A DNA stretch of 64,000 bases from Actinoalloteichus caeruleus DSM 43889 (GTDB lineage: Bacteria; Actinomycetota; Actinomycetes; Mycobacteriales; Pseudonocardiaceae), in contig NZ_AUBJ02000001.1 in assembly GCF_000429185.2 (NCBI RefSeq), positions 3,162,001 through 3,226,000 on the forward strand, written 5' to 3'. Of this stretch, positions 46,570 to 57,010 are shown piece by piece. Numbering within the stretch: the first letter of the stretch is position 1; every line of letters starts with the position of its first letter. A program made the position numbers and the translations under genes. The notes beneath the pieces were generated by a model that was given only the letters and a program-made list of their open reading frames with translations, was not told where the DNA came from and did no database searches.

Positions 46570-49500
46570 GTGACCTCGTCGGTGTGGTTCTCGGTGCTCG
46601 GTCCGCTGGCGGCCGGGAACGCGGGAGGACCGCTGGCCCTGCCCGGCCCCCGGCACCGCGCGGTGTTGGCCAGGCTGCTGGTGGCGCGGGGTCGCGTCGT
46701 TCCGGTGGACCGCCTGGTCGATGACCTGTGGGATCCCGCGCCCGCCGGTGCCGTGGGAGCGTTGCGGACCTTCGTCTCGGCGTTGCGCCGCGTGCTGGAA
46801 CCCGACCGGCCTCCTCGGGCCCCGGCCCGGCTGCTGGTCACCTCCCCTCCCGGGTACGCGCTGCGGGTGGACCCCGACGCGGTGGACGCGCGACGGTTCG
46901 AGGCGGCCGTCGCCGACTCCGGTGAACTGCTCGCCTCCGGTCGGCCCGCTTCGGCCCTCGCGCTGCTCGACGAGGCGCTCGGGTGGTGGCGCGGTCCGGC
47001 GTACGCGGGGTTCGAGGAGTACCCGTGGGCGCGGGCGGAGATCAACCGCCTCGACGAGTCACGGCTGGTGGCGGTGGAGCGCAGGGCCGCCGCCCTGCTC
47101 GCCGGGGGCCGGGGGCCGGAGGCGGTGCCCGACCTGGAGGCGCAGGTGGTCGGGCACCCGTGGCGGGAGGAGGGGTGGCGGCTCCTGGCGCTGGCCCTGT
47201 ACCGGGGCGGGAGGCAGGGCGACGCCTTGTCCGCCCTGCGCCGCGCGCGCCGGGTGCTGGCCGAGGAGCTGGGAGTGGATCCGGGGCCGGAGTTGCGCCG
47301 GCTGGAGGCGGACGTGTTGGCGCAGGCCGAGCACCTGCTGCCGGCGGAGCGGCCGTGGGAGCGTGACACCGGCGGTTCCGACCCGGGCGGCCCCTCCTCG
47401 ACAGGACGGGAGAGCCCGGTGGCACCGGCGGCGGGACCCGTCGAGCCCCTCGGTACCGATCGGGCCGGGGGGCGGTCGGGTGCCTCGACGCCGAACCGGC
47501 GCGGGCGGGCGGCCACCGCCTCCTCAGGCCCGGCGGCGGCCGACTCGGCGCTGGGCGGCCCCGGCGGTGGTGACCTGCCCGGTCCGCACGCGTCCCCCGC
47601 CTGGTCGGGCGGGCGGGTGAACTGGCGGCCGTGGATGGCGCCGCGGCGGAGGCGGTCGCACGGGACGGGCTGGTCCTCGCGCTGGTCACCGGGGAGGCGG
47701 GCGGAGGCAAGACCGCCCTCGCGGAGGCCCTGGCCGCCAGGGTCACGGGGCGGGGGTGGCTGGTGGCCTGGGGAGCGAACCCGGAGGAGACGGGCGCGGC
47801 GGAGGACTGGGCGTGGGACCAGGTCCTGGGCGTCCTGGTCGCGTCGGGTCGCGGCACCGCGCCCACCAGGGGCGGGGCGGCAGCCGGGGACGCGGTGGCC
47901 GCCCGGTTCCGGTGGCATCGGGAGGTGGCGCGGTTCCTGGCGGAGACGGCGGCGCACGGGCCGGTGCTGGTGGTGCTGGACGACCTCCACCGTGCGGGTG
48001 AGGAAACGCTCCGCCTGCTGTCCTCACTGGTGAACGGCGGAGTCACCGGCCCCGTGCTGGTGGTGGGCACCTACCGGACGACGGACCCACCGGCGCCCCT
48101 GACGACGTTCCTGGGGCAGGTGGCGCGGGCCGAACCGGTCCGGGTGGCCCTGGGCGGGCTGGACCGGGACGAGGTGTCGGGGTTGGTCAGCTCGATCACC
48201 GGGCGCCCCGTGGACGCCGCGACGGCGGCGGCGGTGCGCGGACGCACGGGCGGCAACCCGTTCTTCGTCCGTGAACTGGCCCGCCTGCTCCTCGCGGAGG
48301 GGGCGGAGGCGTTGGCCGAGGTCCCACCCGGGGTACGGGACGTGGTCCGCTACCGCATCACCCGGCTGCCGGCGTCGGCGGCGTCGGTGCTCTCGTGGGC
48401 CGCCATCATCGGGACCGAGTTCGACGTGGCGGTCCTGGTGGCGGTGGTCGGGGCCGAACAACGGGTGTTGGACGCCCTCGACCTCGCGACGGGCGCCGGG
48501 TTCCTGGTCGAGGGCGGCGCCGGTCGGGTGAGGTTCGCGCACGCCCTGGTGCGCGACGCGGTGTACGAGGAGCTGTCGGGGCCGCGACGCGCTCGCGCGC
48601 ACGGCGCCGTCGCCGACGTCGTGGAACGGCTGCGGCCGTGGGAGGTGACGACGATCGCGCACCACCTCGTGCTGACGGGTGACCGGGAGCGGGCGGACCA
48701 GGTGGTCCGGTACGCGCGGATCGCCGCGACGGACGCGGCGGCCCGGTTCGCCTCGGAGGAGGCGGCCCGGTGGTGGCGGCACGCCCTGGACTCGCACGAC
48801 TCAGCGGTCCGCCTCCGGGGGCCTCGGCGGAGGACGAGGCCGCCCAGGAACGGCTCGACCTCGTCCTGGGGCTCGTGCGGGCGCTCGCGGTCGCCGGCGA
48901 TCTCGGCGGGGCGCGTTCCTGCCGGTCGGAGGCGCTCGACCTGGCGGAACGGCTGGGGGACGACCAGGTGGTGCGGGCGCTGACCGCCTTCGACGTGCCG
49001 GCGGTGTGGACGACGAGCGACGACCAGCGGCTGGCCCGGCGAATCGCGGACCTCGTCGACAGGGTGGTGGTCCGCCTGCCGGTCGACCGGGTGGTCGACC
49101 GCGCCCGGCTGCTGGCCACGCTGGCCCTGGAACTCCGGGGCGGCCGGGACAGCCGCCCTCTGGCGGCCGCCGAGGAGGCGGAACGCCTGGCGAGGGAGTC
49201 GGGGGATCCGGCCGTGGTGGCCCTGGCGCTGAACGCGCGCTTCATGCAGACCTTCTGGCGTGCCGGCCTGGCGGACCAGCGGGCCGCGCTCGGCGGGGAA
49301 CTGGCGCTGCTGGCCCGGGACCACTCGTTGGTGACCTTCGAGATCCTCGGGGAACTCGTGTCGCTCCAGGCACGCTCCGCGTTGGGGGATTTCACCGCCG
49401 CCGACCGCCACGCGACCGAGGCGGACCGGCTGGGCCGGGAGTACCAGTCGCCGCTGGTCGGCGTCCTCACGGACTGGTACCGGGCGATGCGCACCTCCGT

Positions 49501-50100
49501 CTCGGGCCGGGAGGCAGCCGGGCCGCCGCCTACCGGTCGGCGGCGGCGCGGCTGGCTGGGACGGGCATGTTCGGGCTCGAGCGGGGTCTGCGCGAGTTCG
49601 CGTCGTTCTGCCACCAACTCCGGTGGGATCCACCGGCCTCCGCCGGCGGGGAGGTCCGGGTGGCGGCGGCGGGCGGCGACGCGGACGACTACGAACCCTG
49701 GTGCCGCCCGCTGCGTCTCCTGGCCGCCGGGCGGATCGCCGAGGCGCGGGAGGCCGCGTGCCGCGTGCCGGAGTCGCCTCAGGACCTGTTCCTTGAGGCC
49801 CGGTTGTGCCTGCGGGCGGTGTCGGCGTCGCTGCTGGCGGACCGGGAGACCTCGGACCGGCTGTACGAGGAACTGTCGCCGGCCGAGGCGGAGATCGCCG
49901 GGGCGGGCAGTGGCCTGGTGGCGCTGCGCCCGGTGGCCCACCACCTCGGCGACCTGGCGTGGACCCTGGGGCGTCCCGGCGCGGCGGTCGAGCACTACGA
50001 CCGGGCGCGTGCCCTCGCCGAGGGGGTGGGCGCCCCGCACTGGGCGCGGGCCGCCGAGCAGGCGCGGGCGGCGGTCCGGAGCCGGTCGAGCCGTGGGTGA
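46570..50100 (+). pseudogene. SARP/BTAD-family regulator with AAA ATPase and TPR domains, three frameshifts
   Basis: Four consecutive frames make one protein of about 1175 residues. Part 1 has the winged helix (WFSVLGPLAAG, PGPRHRAVLARLLVARGRVV) and the BTAD domain (DARRFEAAVADSGELLASGR). Part 2 has the ATPase: Walker A GEAGGGKTALAEAL and Walker B VLVVLDDLHRAGEE. Parts 3 and 4 are TPR-like helices ending ARAAVRSRSSRG. Shifts lie near 47580-47597, in the GGGGG run at 48817-48821, and at 49511-49516; each is one missing base. AfsR-like regulators switch on secondary metabolism or secretion genes (known). Targets here may be the two propeller genes downstream (inference). GTG at 46570 has GGAGAGG 6 nt upstream. 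Confidence 0.85.
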
Positions 50101-50553
50101 GACCAGCCCCCGGGGCTTGCGCGCGGACGTGGTCGCCGGCTCGGCTCCCCGGGCCGGAACCGAGGTCGGACCGCGCCGGGTCGAGCCCTGCCGGGTGTCG
50201 GCCGTGCCCGGCGGGGCGAGCCGGGTCGGGGGCGGATCATCCGTCTGGCGGAGATGCCGGGGCCGGGGGCACCGGCGAAACGCGGGTTTTCGGCCACGGT
50301 TCCCCCGCACGGGCCGGAAGGTCGCACGCCCGGGGGTGGGGCGGGGCCTAGATTGCTCCGGAAGAGCGCCCGCAGTGGGCCCCACCGGTTTCCGTGGGGG
50401 CGGGGCAGGCGTCGGAGTTCGACCCGAGCGCCCCGTCCGTTCTCCCTCCACGGACGAGTAGGACCAGAGGAACATGTCCGTCTTTTCCCACCCCGGGTCG
50501 GTGACCCGTGTCGTTGCCGCGATGGCGTGCCGAGGCGTGCGGAGGTCGACGCG
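50101..50553. other. gene-free region upstream of the first propeller gene
   Basis: About 450 bases, no supported gene. An imperfect hairpin at about 50379-50399 (GCCCCACCGG against CCGTGGGGG) may end the SARP transcript. Confidence 0.35.
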
Positions 50554-52256
50554 GTGACCGACCCCGAGAACACTCCCCCGTCGCCCCGGCCCGACAGTTC
50601 GTCGGCCACCCCGCCACCGTCCTCCGAGGACCGCGAGGCGCACCCCACCCCCGGCCCCGACCAGTCCCCCGGCGAGGTCGGGGAAACGCCGTGGTCCGGG
50701 TCGCCGATGCCCGGCGCCGTCCCGCCACCGCCGGAGGCGGCCGCCGCGCACGGTCACGCGTTCCCACCGCCGGGCGGGGACCAGCCCCAGGCCGGGACCG
50801 GGTGGCAGCCGGTGCCCCGCCGCCGGCGCCGGGGCCGTGGGCGCCCGGCTACCCCGCTCCCCAGCCGCCCCGTCCGCGTCGGACCGGTCTGCTCGCCGCG
50901 CTGGTCGCGGTTCCCGTCGTCGTGCTGGGCATCGTGCTGACCGTGGTGTTGACCCGAGGCGGGGACGAACCGTCCGGGTCCCCGGCAGCCGCCGGCACCG
51001 AGGTGGAGGACGGGGAGGGCGTCGACGGCGCGGTGCCGGTCGGCGAAGCCCAGGAGCCGAGGTGGCACGTTCCCGTCGCCTCGGAGGACCCGTTCGCGCA
51101 CGAGCTGCTGGGCTCCTGGGTGACGGGGACGACGGCGGTCCGCGCGGAGGCCGGTTCCGTGATCGGCTACGACCTGGCCAGCGGGGATGTCCGCTGGGAG
51201 CTGCCGTCCTCCGGCGACGAGCGGTACTGCGGGTTGAGCGCGGAGACCCACGAGAACGGCATCGTCGTGTCGCACGGCGTCGGGCACGTCTGCGACCAGC
51301 TCTCGATGGTCGACCTGGACAGCGGGGAGACGCGCTGGCAGGTCACGCCGGAGGCCGAGGAACCGGACCCCGGCGCCGTGTTGCGGCCCGTGGTGGCCGA
51401 CGGTGTCGCCCTGACCTCCGTCGTCCCCGAACGGCTCACGGCGCACGACGCGGATACGGGTGAGATCCGGTGGGAGGTCGAACTGCCGAACCCGATCGCG
51501 GCCGATGCCGAGGCCAGGCCCTGCCGTGCCACCGAGGCCGCCCCGGCCGAGGGGTTCCTCGTCGTCAGCGGGCACTGCGCCCCCGAACGGTTCGCCTTCG
51601 GCGAGGCGCAGCGCTTCGTCGCCAGGGTCGCGCCGGAGACCGGGGCGGTCGTCTGGCAGACGGTGGTCCCCGGGGACGTCATCGAGGAGGGCACGACCGG
51701 CTCGGTGCGGTTGCTCTCCGCGAACCCCCCGGTGATCGGGCTCGTCGTGCGGGGTGAGGGGTCGGGGCCGATCGCGGTCTTCGACCCGGAGAACGGCACG
51801 CTCACCCATGACCTGGTGGTGGACGGCCTCCCGATCGGGGTGGACCCCGAACCGGAACAGGGCGCGGCGCCGCCGGTGCCGACCTGGTCCGACGGGAGCG
51901 GGCTGGTGCTCAGGTCCGCCGTCGGGGAGTGCGAGGAGACGCTGACCAGGGTGGACCTGAACTCCGGTTCGATCGCCTGGGAGACGGACGAGACCACCTG
52001 TGGTCAGCTGCCGGTCGCCGTGGAGGGCGAGGAGCCGTTGCTGGTGTCGGTGGGTTCCTCGAACGGTGCGCCGACCCTGGCGACGGTGGCGCTGGCCGAC
52101 GGCCAGGTGCGGCACCTGGGCGCGCTCGGGGGTGACCCGGAGTCGGTGTGGCTGCCGCTGACGGGCCGCGCGCACCGGAACGGGGACAGCGTCGTCGTCT
52201 TCCCGGTCGACTCGTCGATGACGAGGACCGCCGTGCTCGCGTTCGACGCGCCCTGA
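50554..52256 (+). pseudogene. membrane-anchored PQQ-like beta-propeller protein, frameshifted
   Basis: The N-terminal frame from the GTG at 50554 (VTDPENTPPSPRPDSSSATP) is a proline-rich cytoplasmic segment. Near 50815-50822 one base is missing and the second frame goes on APGPWAPGYPAPQPPRPRR, a membrane helix GLLAALVAVPVVVLGIVLTV and an extracytoplasmic beta-propeller of about 420 residues. Repeats include TGEIRWEVELPNP, SGETRWQVTP, and NSGSIAWETD, of the PQQ/quinoprotein WD-like type, without quinone-binding residues that I can identify. Joined length about 567. A close paralogue follows. The role is unknown; sensing or cell-wall functions are possible. GGAGG lies 9 nt before the GTG. Confidence 0.85.
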
Positions 52257-52268
52257 GCCCGGATCGGT

Positions 52269-52307
52269 TCGCGGAGGCCGTGGGTGCCCGGCGGCAGGCC
52301 TCCGCGA
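52269..52307 (+). terminator. hairpin after the first propeller gene
   Basis: An 11-bp perfect stem (TCGCGGAGGCC with GGCCTCCGCGA) and a 17-nt loop, 12 nt after the stop at 52256; no U-tract. Confidence 0.6.
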
Positions 52308-52690
52308 GCCGTCCCGTCCTGGGTCCGCGTGCTCCCAAGGACGCCGTCGGCCGAGCGCCCCGAGCGCTGGCGTCAGAGCCCACCCCCTGGCTCGGGGACG
52401 CGGCGGAGCCCCACCCGCGTCACCGTTGGTGACGTTCCTCGTCGGAGCAGGCTCCGCCGAAACCACCCCATCGGGTCCGCCCCTGGGGCTAGAGTCCGGT
52501 CGGCATCGGCACGGCGGGTGACCGCTCGCGCCGGATACGTGGTCGAGCTGGGACGGTGGGGGGAGTTCCCCGACCCGGCCGAAGGACAACGACGGGGGCA
52601 CCAGGAACGGATGGACACCACACCTCGGCCGGCGCGCGGCGCGTCGGCGACCAGCACCGCCGCGTCAGGGGACAGCCGGAGGGGGAGACG
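52308..52690. other. spacer between the tandem propeller genes
   Basis: About 380 bases with no supported gene; it must hold a promoter for the second copy. GGAGGGGGAGACG is its ribosome binding site. Confidence 0.35.
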
Positions 52691-54295
52691 GTGAGCGGCG
52701 GTGGCGACCAGCCGGGTCCGGGCCCCTGGCAGGGCGGCGGCCAACCGAACCCGTGGCAGGGCGGCGGCCAACCGAACCCGTGGCAGGGCGGCGGCCAACC
52801 CGGCCCCTGGCAGGGCGGAGCCAACCCCCAGGGCTGGGCGGGAGCGCCCCCGGGCTCCGGCGGGCAGGCACCGCCCCCCTGGAACCACGGGCAGCCCGCC
52901 GGGCCGCCGCCCCGGAAGCCCCGGCGACGAGGCCTGGTCATCGCGCTCGTCACGGTGCCAGCCGTCGTCCTGGCCGGTGTGGCCGCCGTCGTCCTGACCC
53001 GGGGCGGCAGCGAGGACCCCCCGGCGCCCGATCCCGCCGCGGGCGGTGTGGCCTCGGAACCTCCAGGTGCGCCGACGGAGCCGCTGTGGGCGGCACCGGC
53101 TCCCGTCACCCAGCCCTACGAGAACGACCTGCTCGGCAGCTGGGTCACCGAGAGCACCGCCGTGCGGGCGGAGTACTGGACGATGGTCGGCCACGACCTG
53201 GGCACCGGCGAGCCGACGTGGGAACGGCCGGCTCCGGAGGGCAGCTCGTACTGCGCCGTCAGCGCCGAGACGCACGAGAACCGGGTGTTCGTCGTGCACG
53301 GCGAGGCTGGCGAGCTGTGCAACCTGCTGTCCTCGGTGGACCTCGACACGGGGGAGACGGTGTGGGAGGTCGAACAACACCCTGCGCAGCCCGACGAGAT
53401 CGGTCTCCGTCGACCGGCCGTCACCAGCGGTGTGGTGTTGGCCGACTACGACGGAGGGAGGATGCGCGCCTTCTCCGCCGACTCGGGCGAGGAGCTGTGG
53501 GACCTGATGCGGATGCCCAACCCCGTCGCGGACCCGGAACAGCCGGCCCGGTGCTCGGTGTACGGCTTCACCCCGGCCCCGGACAGCTTCTACGTGCACG
53601 GCGACTGCCGACCGAGGAACCTGACCTTGGGCGATGACCACCGGTACGTGGCCCGGATCGACGCGGCGACCGGGGAGGTGCGGTGGCAGACCCTCGTCCC
53701 GGAGTCGGTGATCCCGCTGGGGGAGCCCACCGGCACCGAGCTGTTGTCCACCGATCCGCCGGTCCTCGGGCACTTCCCCCTGAACTCGACGGCCAGCCCG
53801 GTGGTGGTGTTCGACCCCGACGACGGGAGCATCACGCACGACCTCGTGCTGGAAGGTCCACCGCCGGCGCTCGGGCAGAGCCCGCTGCGAGGGGACGCCC
53901 CGCCGCACACGGTCCTGACCACTCCGGACAGCCTGCTGCTGCGCATCGTCACGCCCGGCGGCGGCTGCGAGCACAACCTGACCCGCATCGACGTGACGAC
54001 CGGCGCCGTGGCGTGGGAGGGCGTCGCCACCAGCTGCGAACACGTGCTCCTCGGCGTCGAGGACGGGGAGGCCCTGGTGATCTCCAACGGGGGTTCCGCC
54101 GGCGAGGAAGCCACGCTGATCGCCGTCGCGCTGGCGGACGGTTCGACCAGGGAGATCGGCCCGCTGGCCGCCGACCCGGGCAGCACCGGGCGGGCCCTGT
54201 CCGGCCGGGCCCACCGACACGGCGACAGCATCATCGTGTTCCCGGACTTCATGCTGGGCACGGAGACCGGCGTACTGGCCGTCGCCGCACCGTGA
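52691..54295 (+). CDS. membrane-anchored PQQ-like beta-propeller protein, second copy
   Basis: 534 residues, same plan as the gene upstream: a Gly/Pro/Gln-rich cytoplasmic N-terminus with four PWQGGGQPN-type repeats, one transmembrane helix (GLVIALVTVPAVVLAGVAAV) at about residues 78-100, then a beta-propeller outside the cell. Blades show DLGTGEPTWERPAPEG, DLDTGETVWEVEQHP and DVTTGAVAWEGVATSC. Matching segments (NDLLGSWVTESTAVRAEYW, SAETHENRVFVVHG) and the cysteine pattern are shared with the first copy, so the pair arose by tandem duplication. Function unknown. GTG at 52691 with GGAG 4 nt upstream. Confidence 0.88.
   Translation: MSGGGDQPGPGPWQGGGQPNPWQGGGQPNPWQGGGQPGPWQGGANPQGWAGAPPGSGGQAPPPWNHGQPAGPPPRKPRRRGLVIALVTVPAVVLAGVAAVVLTRGGSEDPPAPDPAAGGVASEPPGAPTEPLWAAPAPVTQPYENDLLGSWVTESTAVRAEYWTMVGHDLGTGEPTWERPAPEGSSYCAVSAETHENRVFVVHGEAGELCNLLSSVDLDTGETVWEVEQHPAQPDEIGLRRPAVTSGVVLADYDGGRMRAFSADSGEELWDLMRMPNPVADPEQPARCSVYGFTPAPDSFYVHGDCRPRNLTLGDDHRYVARIDAATGEVRWQTLVPESVIPLGEPTGTELLSTDPPVLGHFPLNSTASPVVVFDPDDGSITHDLVLEGPPPALGQSPLRGDAPPHTVLTTPDSLLLRIVTPGGGCEHNLTRIDVTTGAVAWEGVATSCEHVLLGVEDGEALVISNGGSAGEEATLIAVALADGSTREIGPLAADPGSTGRALSGRAHRHGDSIIVFPDFMLGTETGVLAVAAP
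52724..52831 (+). repeat. 27-bp in-frame tandem repeat (PWQGGGQPN)
   Basis: Four units of 27 bp, starting at 52724, 52751, 52778 and 52805, encode PWQGGGQPN, PWQGGGQPN, PWQGGGQPG and PWQGGANPQ. The near-identity of the DNA indicates recent unit expansion. Confidence 0.9.
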
Positions 54296-54623
54296 CAGGG
54301 GGAGCGGTCGTGGGGCCCGGCTGACCTCGCCGTTCCCGGTAGCCCCGGCCTCCTCCACCGCGACAGCTCGCCGGGGCCGCCGTGGCCGGCCCTCCTCCCC
54401 TGCCGCCCCCACACGAGGACTCGACCAGGGCGGCAGCCCGCCGGATGACGACGTGGGTCCTCCCCCGGATCGACCCACCGTCCGCCCTGCGGCCTCCTCC
54501 CGGCTCCCTCCGGGCTCGCGCCGCGCGTCCGGAGGGGTCAGGGCGGGCGTGGGTCGTCGTCACCTCGTCCGACCGGTCCCAACCGTCGGTGGGGAGGCGG
54601 GCCCAGCCCGCCACTCAGCCCGG
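54296..54623. other. convergent gene-free region
   Basis: About 330 bases between the second propeller gene and the minus-strand membrane protein; no supported gene and no strong terminator. Confidence 0.35.
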
Positions 54624-55484
54624 CTAGTTCGACGGTTGCCGGTAGCGTCCGCCGTCCGCCTCGAAGCGGGGAGGCGGTTCGGCGGGGAGGTCGACGAGGA
54701 CGACGGCCGGATCCGACGGGTCCGTGGTGACCAGGACCGCGCTGCCCAGGCGGGGGACCTGGTCGGGTGTGGTCACCAGGTGGGCGCGGATCGTCCGGGA
54801 GGGTTGGGCGCCGGGGACCTCCACGGTGGCGGCGAAACGTGGGTTGCCGCCCGACCACTCCCGGTGGAACTCGACGGCGGTGAGCACCCCGGGTTCGGAT
54901 CGGCCCCACTCGCGGAGGGCCCGGATGGTCCGCTGGCGGGTCCGCACGTAGCGGAGTCGGCGTCGCGCTCGGAGCGCGGACACTCCGGCGAGGAGGAGGC
55001 ACAGGGCGCCGAGGGCGCCCGGCAGCGCACCGAGCACCACGTCGAACGGGGCGCCGTCGGCGGGAGGCCAGGGGCCGAGCAGCAGCGCTGAGGTACCGAC
55101 GCCGGCGGCGGCACAGCCCGCCAGGGCGGGCACCTCGGCGATCCGCAGCGCGGTGGCGCGCTGCCCGTAGATCCGGTGGGCGGCGTCGTAGGTGATCTCG
55201 GTGACCACCGCGGCCAGGAACACCAGGAGGACACAGGGAAGCGCCCACCACCACGGGACGTGCCCTGCTCCGAGCAGTTGGCTGAGGAGGGGCATCAGGG
55301 CCAGTGGCCACAGCAGGGCGGCGGTGGTGGCCCAGCCGAGGATCTCCCTCGGCAGGTGGTCCGGGACCGGAACGGGGGTCTCGGCCACGATGTCGTCGCC
55401 GCGCTCCGCCACCGAGAACACGGGCCAGGGCGTCGGTCCGTCTCCGGGCAGCGGGTGGGTCGAGGGGGTCGGTCGTGCACTCAT
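54624..55484 (-). CDS. four-helix membrane protein, unknown
   Basis: 286 residues that I do not recognise. After an 80-residue polar N-terminus come four hydrophobic helices: ATTAALLWPLALMPLLSQL, WWALPCVLLVFLAAVVTEI, ALAGCAAAGVGTSALLLGPW and VLGALPGALGALCLLLAGVS. A soluble C-terminal domain of about 110 residues has a beta-rich pattern (GVLTAVEFHREWSGG, RFAATVEVPG, SAVLVTTDPSDPAVVLVDLP), which might be a small OB- or SH3-like domain (inference). GGAGG precedes the ATG at 55484. Single gene, convergent with the propeller genes. Confidence 0.7.
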   Translation of the reverse strand: MSARPTPSTHPLPGDGPTPWPVFSVAERGDDIVAETPVPVPDHLPREILGWATTAALLWPLALMPLLSQLLGAGHVPWWWALPCVLLVFLAAVVTEITYDAAHRIYGQRATALRIAEVPALAGCAAAGVGTSALLLGPWPPADGAPFDVVLGALPGALGALCLLLAGVSALRARRRLRYVRTRQRTIRALREWGRSEPGVLTAVEFHREWSGGNPRFAATVEVPGAQPSRTIRAHLVTTPDQVPRLGSAVLVTTDPSDPAVVLVDLPAEPPPRFEADGGRYRQPSN

Positions 55485-55694
55485 GGGGGCCTCCGACGAA
55501 GAACGACCTGCCCGGCCGACGCTAGCGACTCCGCGCCGCTCCCGAGGCAGCCTCACCAGAATCGGTGTCCCTCTGCGCCGGGGCAGCACGCGCCGAACCG
55601 CGGGGTGGGGCAGGTGCCGCGCGGAGCAGTGGCAGTGGCGGTGGCGGTCGCGTTCCGGGCCACCGGGCCAGGCGGGCCGGAGCGGGCGGGGCCC

Positions 55695-56795
55695 TCAGAG
55701 CTCGCTGGCGGGGGCAGCGGCTCCGCAGGACTCCCGGACCTCCAGGGTGGGCCAGAGCTGGACGCGGTGCACCGGTCGCCGGTCGCCCTCGGCCGCCCTG
55801 CCCAGGGCCAGTTCGACCGCGAGCTGACCGAGGCGGTGCTTCTGCGGGCGGACGGCGGTGAGCGGGGGGTCGGAGGCGGCGGCGACCTCGTCGTCGTAGG
55901 AGACGACCGCCAGGCGCCCTGGCACGTCGATGCCCAGGTCCCTGGCCCGTTCGACCATGCCGATCGCCTCCCGGTCCGCGTGGACGAGCATCGCGCGCAC
56001 CCCCCGCTCCGCGCAGTGGAGCAGGACCTCGTCGTAGACGGGTGGCCAGCCGGGCGTCCCGTAGCTGGGCACCTCGATGTCCAGGTCGGTGTCGTGGGGG
56101 AGGCCGAGTTCGGCGGTGGTGGCCGCCCACCCGGCGCGCAGCGCGGTGCTGGTGGGGCTGGTCCGGGAGGTGACCAGGGCGACGGCCCGGTGCCCCAGGG
56201 CGGTCAGGTGGCGCACCCCGAGGCCCGCGCCGAGGGCGTGCGCCGTGGTGGCCGCGTCGAGCGCGAGGGTCGACAGCTCCGGCGGCGGTAACCGCTCCAT
56301 CAGGACCACGGGCACCGGCAGGCTCCCCAGCCAGCGGAGCAGGTCGAGGCCGGCGTCCCCGTGGACCACGGGGGCGGCGAGGACGACGCGGACGCCGTGG
56401 TCGACCAGCGCGCTGATCTGCCGGCGGTCCTCGGTCGGGTCGTAGCTGGACACGCGCATGACCAGTCTGCTCCCGGCCGAGGCCACGGCCGCCTGGGCGC
56501 CCTGCACGACGTGCGGCCAGTAGTACTCGACGGAGGGCACCACCATCCCGACCAGGGTTCTGCCGGTCGCCCCGCCGAGGGCTGGGCGGGGTGCGGTGGG
56601 GGTGCGGTTCGGCCGGTGCGGGCGGGTGATCCCGCCGTGGACGCGTTGCACGAGACCTCGGTCCGCCAGGGCCGTGACGTCCCGGCGCACGGTGACCGCC
56701 GTGACCCCCATCCGTTCGGCGAGATCGGCCAGCCGGACGGTCCCGTGCCGCTGCACCAGGGCGAGGATCAGCTCCTGCCGCTGTGAGGCCAGCAT
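55695..56795 (-). CDS. hybrid regulator: DeoR-type HTH with LacI-type sugar-binding domain
   Basis: 366 residues. The N-terminus ASQRQELILALVQRHGTVRL and ADLAERMGVTAVTVRRDVTA is the DeoR winged helix, ending RGLVQRVHGGI. From residue about 90, GRTLVGMVVPSVEYYWPHVV starts a LacI/periplasmic-binding fold with VVSYDDEVAAASDPPLTAVR near the end. Such DeoR-LacI hybrids repress sugar operons in actinobacteria (family knowledge). The divergent sugar ABC operon is the obvious target, through the repeats at 56907-56946 (inference). GGAGG lies 6 nt before the ATG. Confidence 0.9.
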   Translation of the reverse strand: MLASQRQELILALVQRHGTVRLADLAERMGVTAVTVRRDVTALADRGLVQRVHGGITRPHRPNRTPTAPRPALGGATGRTLVGMVVPSVEYYWPHVVQGAQAAVASAGSRLVMRVSSYDPTEDRRQISALVDHGVRVVLAAPVVHGDAGLDLLRWLGSLPVPVVLMERLPPPELSTLALDAATTAHALGAGLGVRHLTALGHRAVALVTSRTSPTSTALRAGWAATTAELGLPHDTDLDIEVPSYGTPGWPPVYDEVLLHCAERGVRAMLVHADREAIGMVERARDLGIDVPGRLAVVSYDDEVAAASDPPLTAVRPQKHRLGQLAVELALGRAAEGDRRPVHRVQLWPTLEVRESCGAAAPASEL

Positions 56796-56906
56796 CGTGG
56801 TCCTCCTCCGCGTGGGTCGTCGGCGGGGGCGTCGGCGCGAGCCCGACCGGGGCCGGTCCCCTCGTCGGCGGGAGCCGGTCCCGCCGGTGACGAGACCCCG
56901 GTCACT

Positions 56907-56946
56907 TTCGTTCCTGTTCGTTTCCGTTCGGTTCCGCTCGCAACGA
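56907..56946. promoter_or_regulatory. 10-bp direct-repeat operator
   Basis: Four units in exact 10-bp register, TTCGTTCCTG, TTCGTTTCCG, TTCGGTTCCG and CTCGCAACGA, between the divergent regulator and sugar operon. One helical turn per unit puts all TTCG cores on one face. TTGACG (56947-56952) follows directly and may be the -35 of the operon. Confidence 0.65.
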
Positions 56947-57010
56947 TTGACGTCGAACTCTCTCACACGGTGGAGTGACGCGAACCACCGCCAGAAGGGA
57001 CATCCAAGCA

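Noticed and set aside
46570-50100. Four separate genes in place of one SARP regulator
   Set aside because: Each part lacks its own start signals, and the parts join into a normal winged helix-BTAD-ATPase-TPR protein with one-base corrections.
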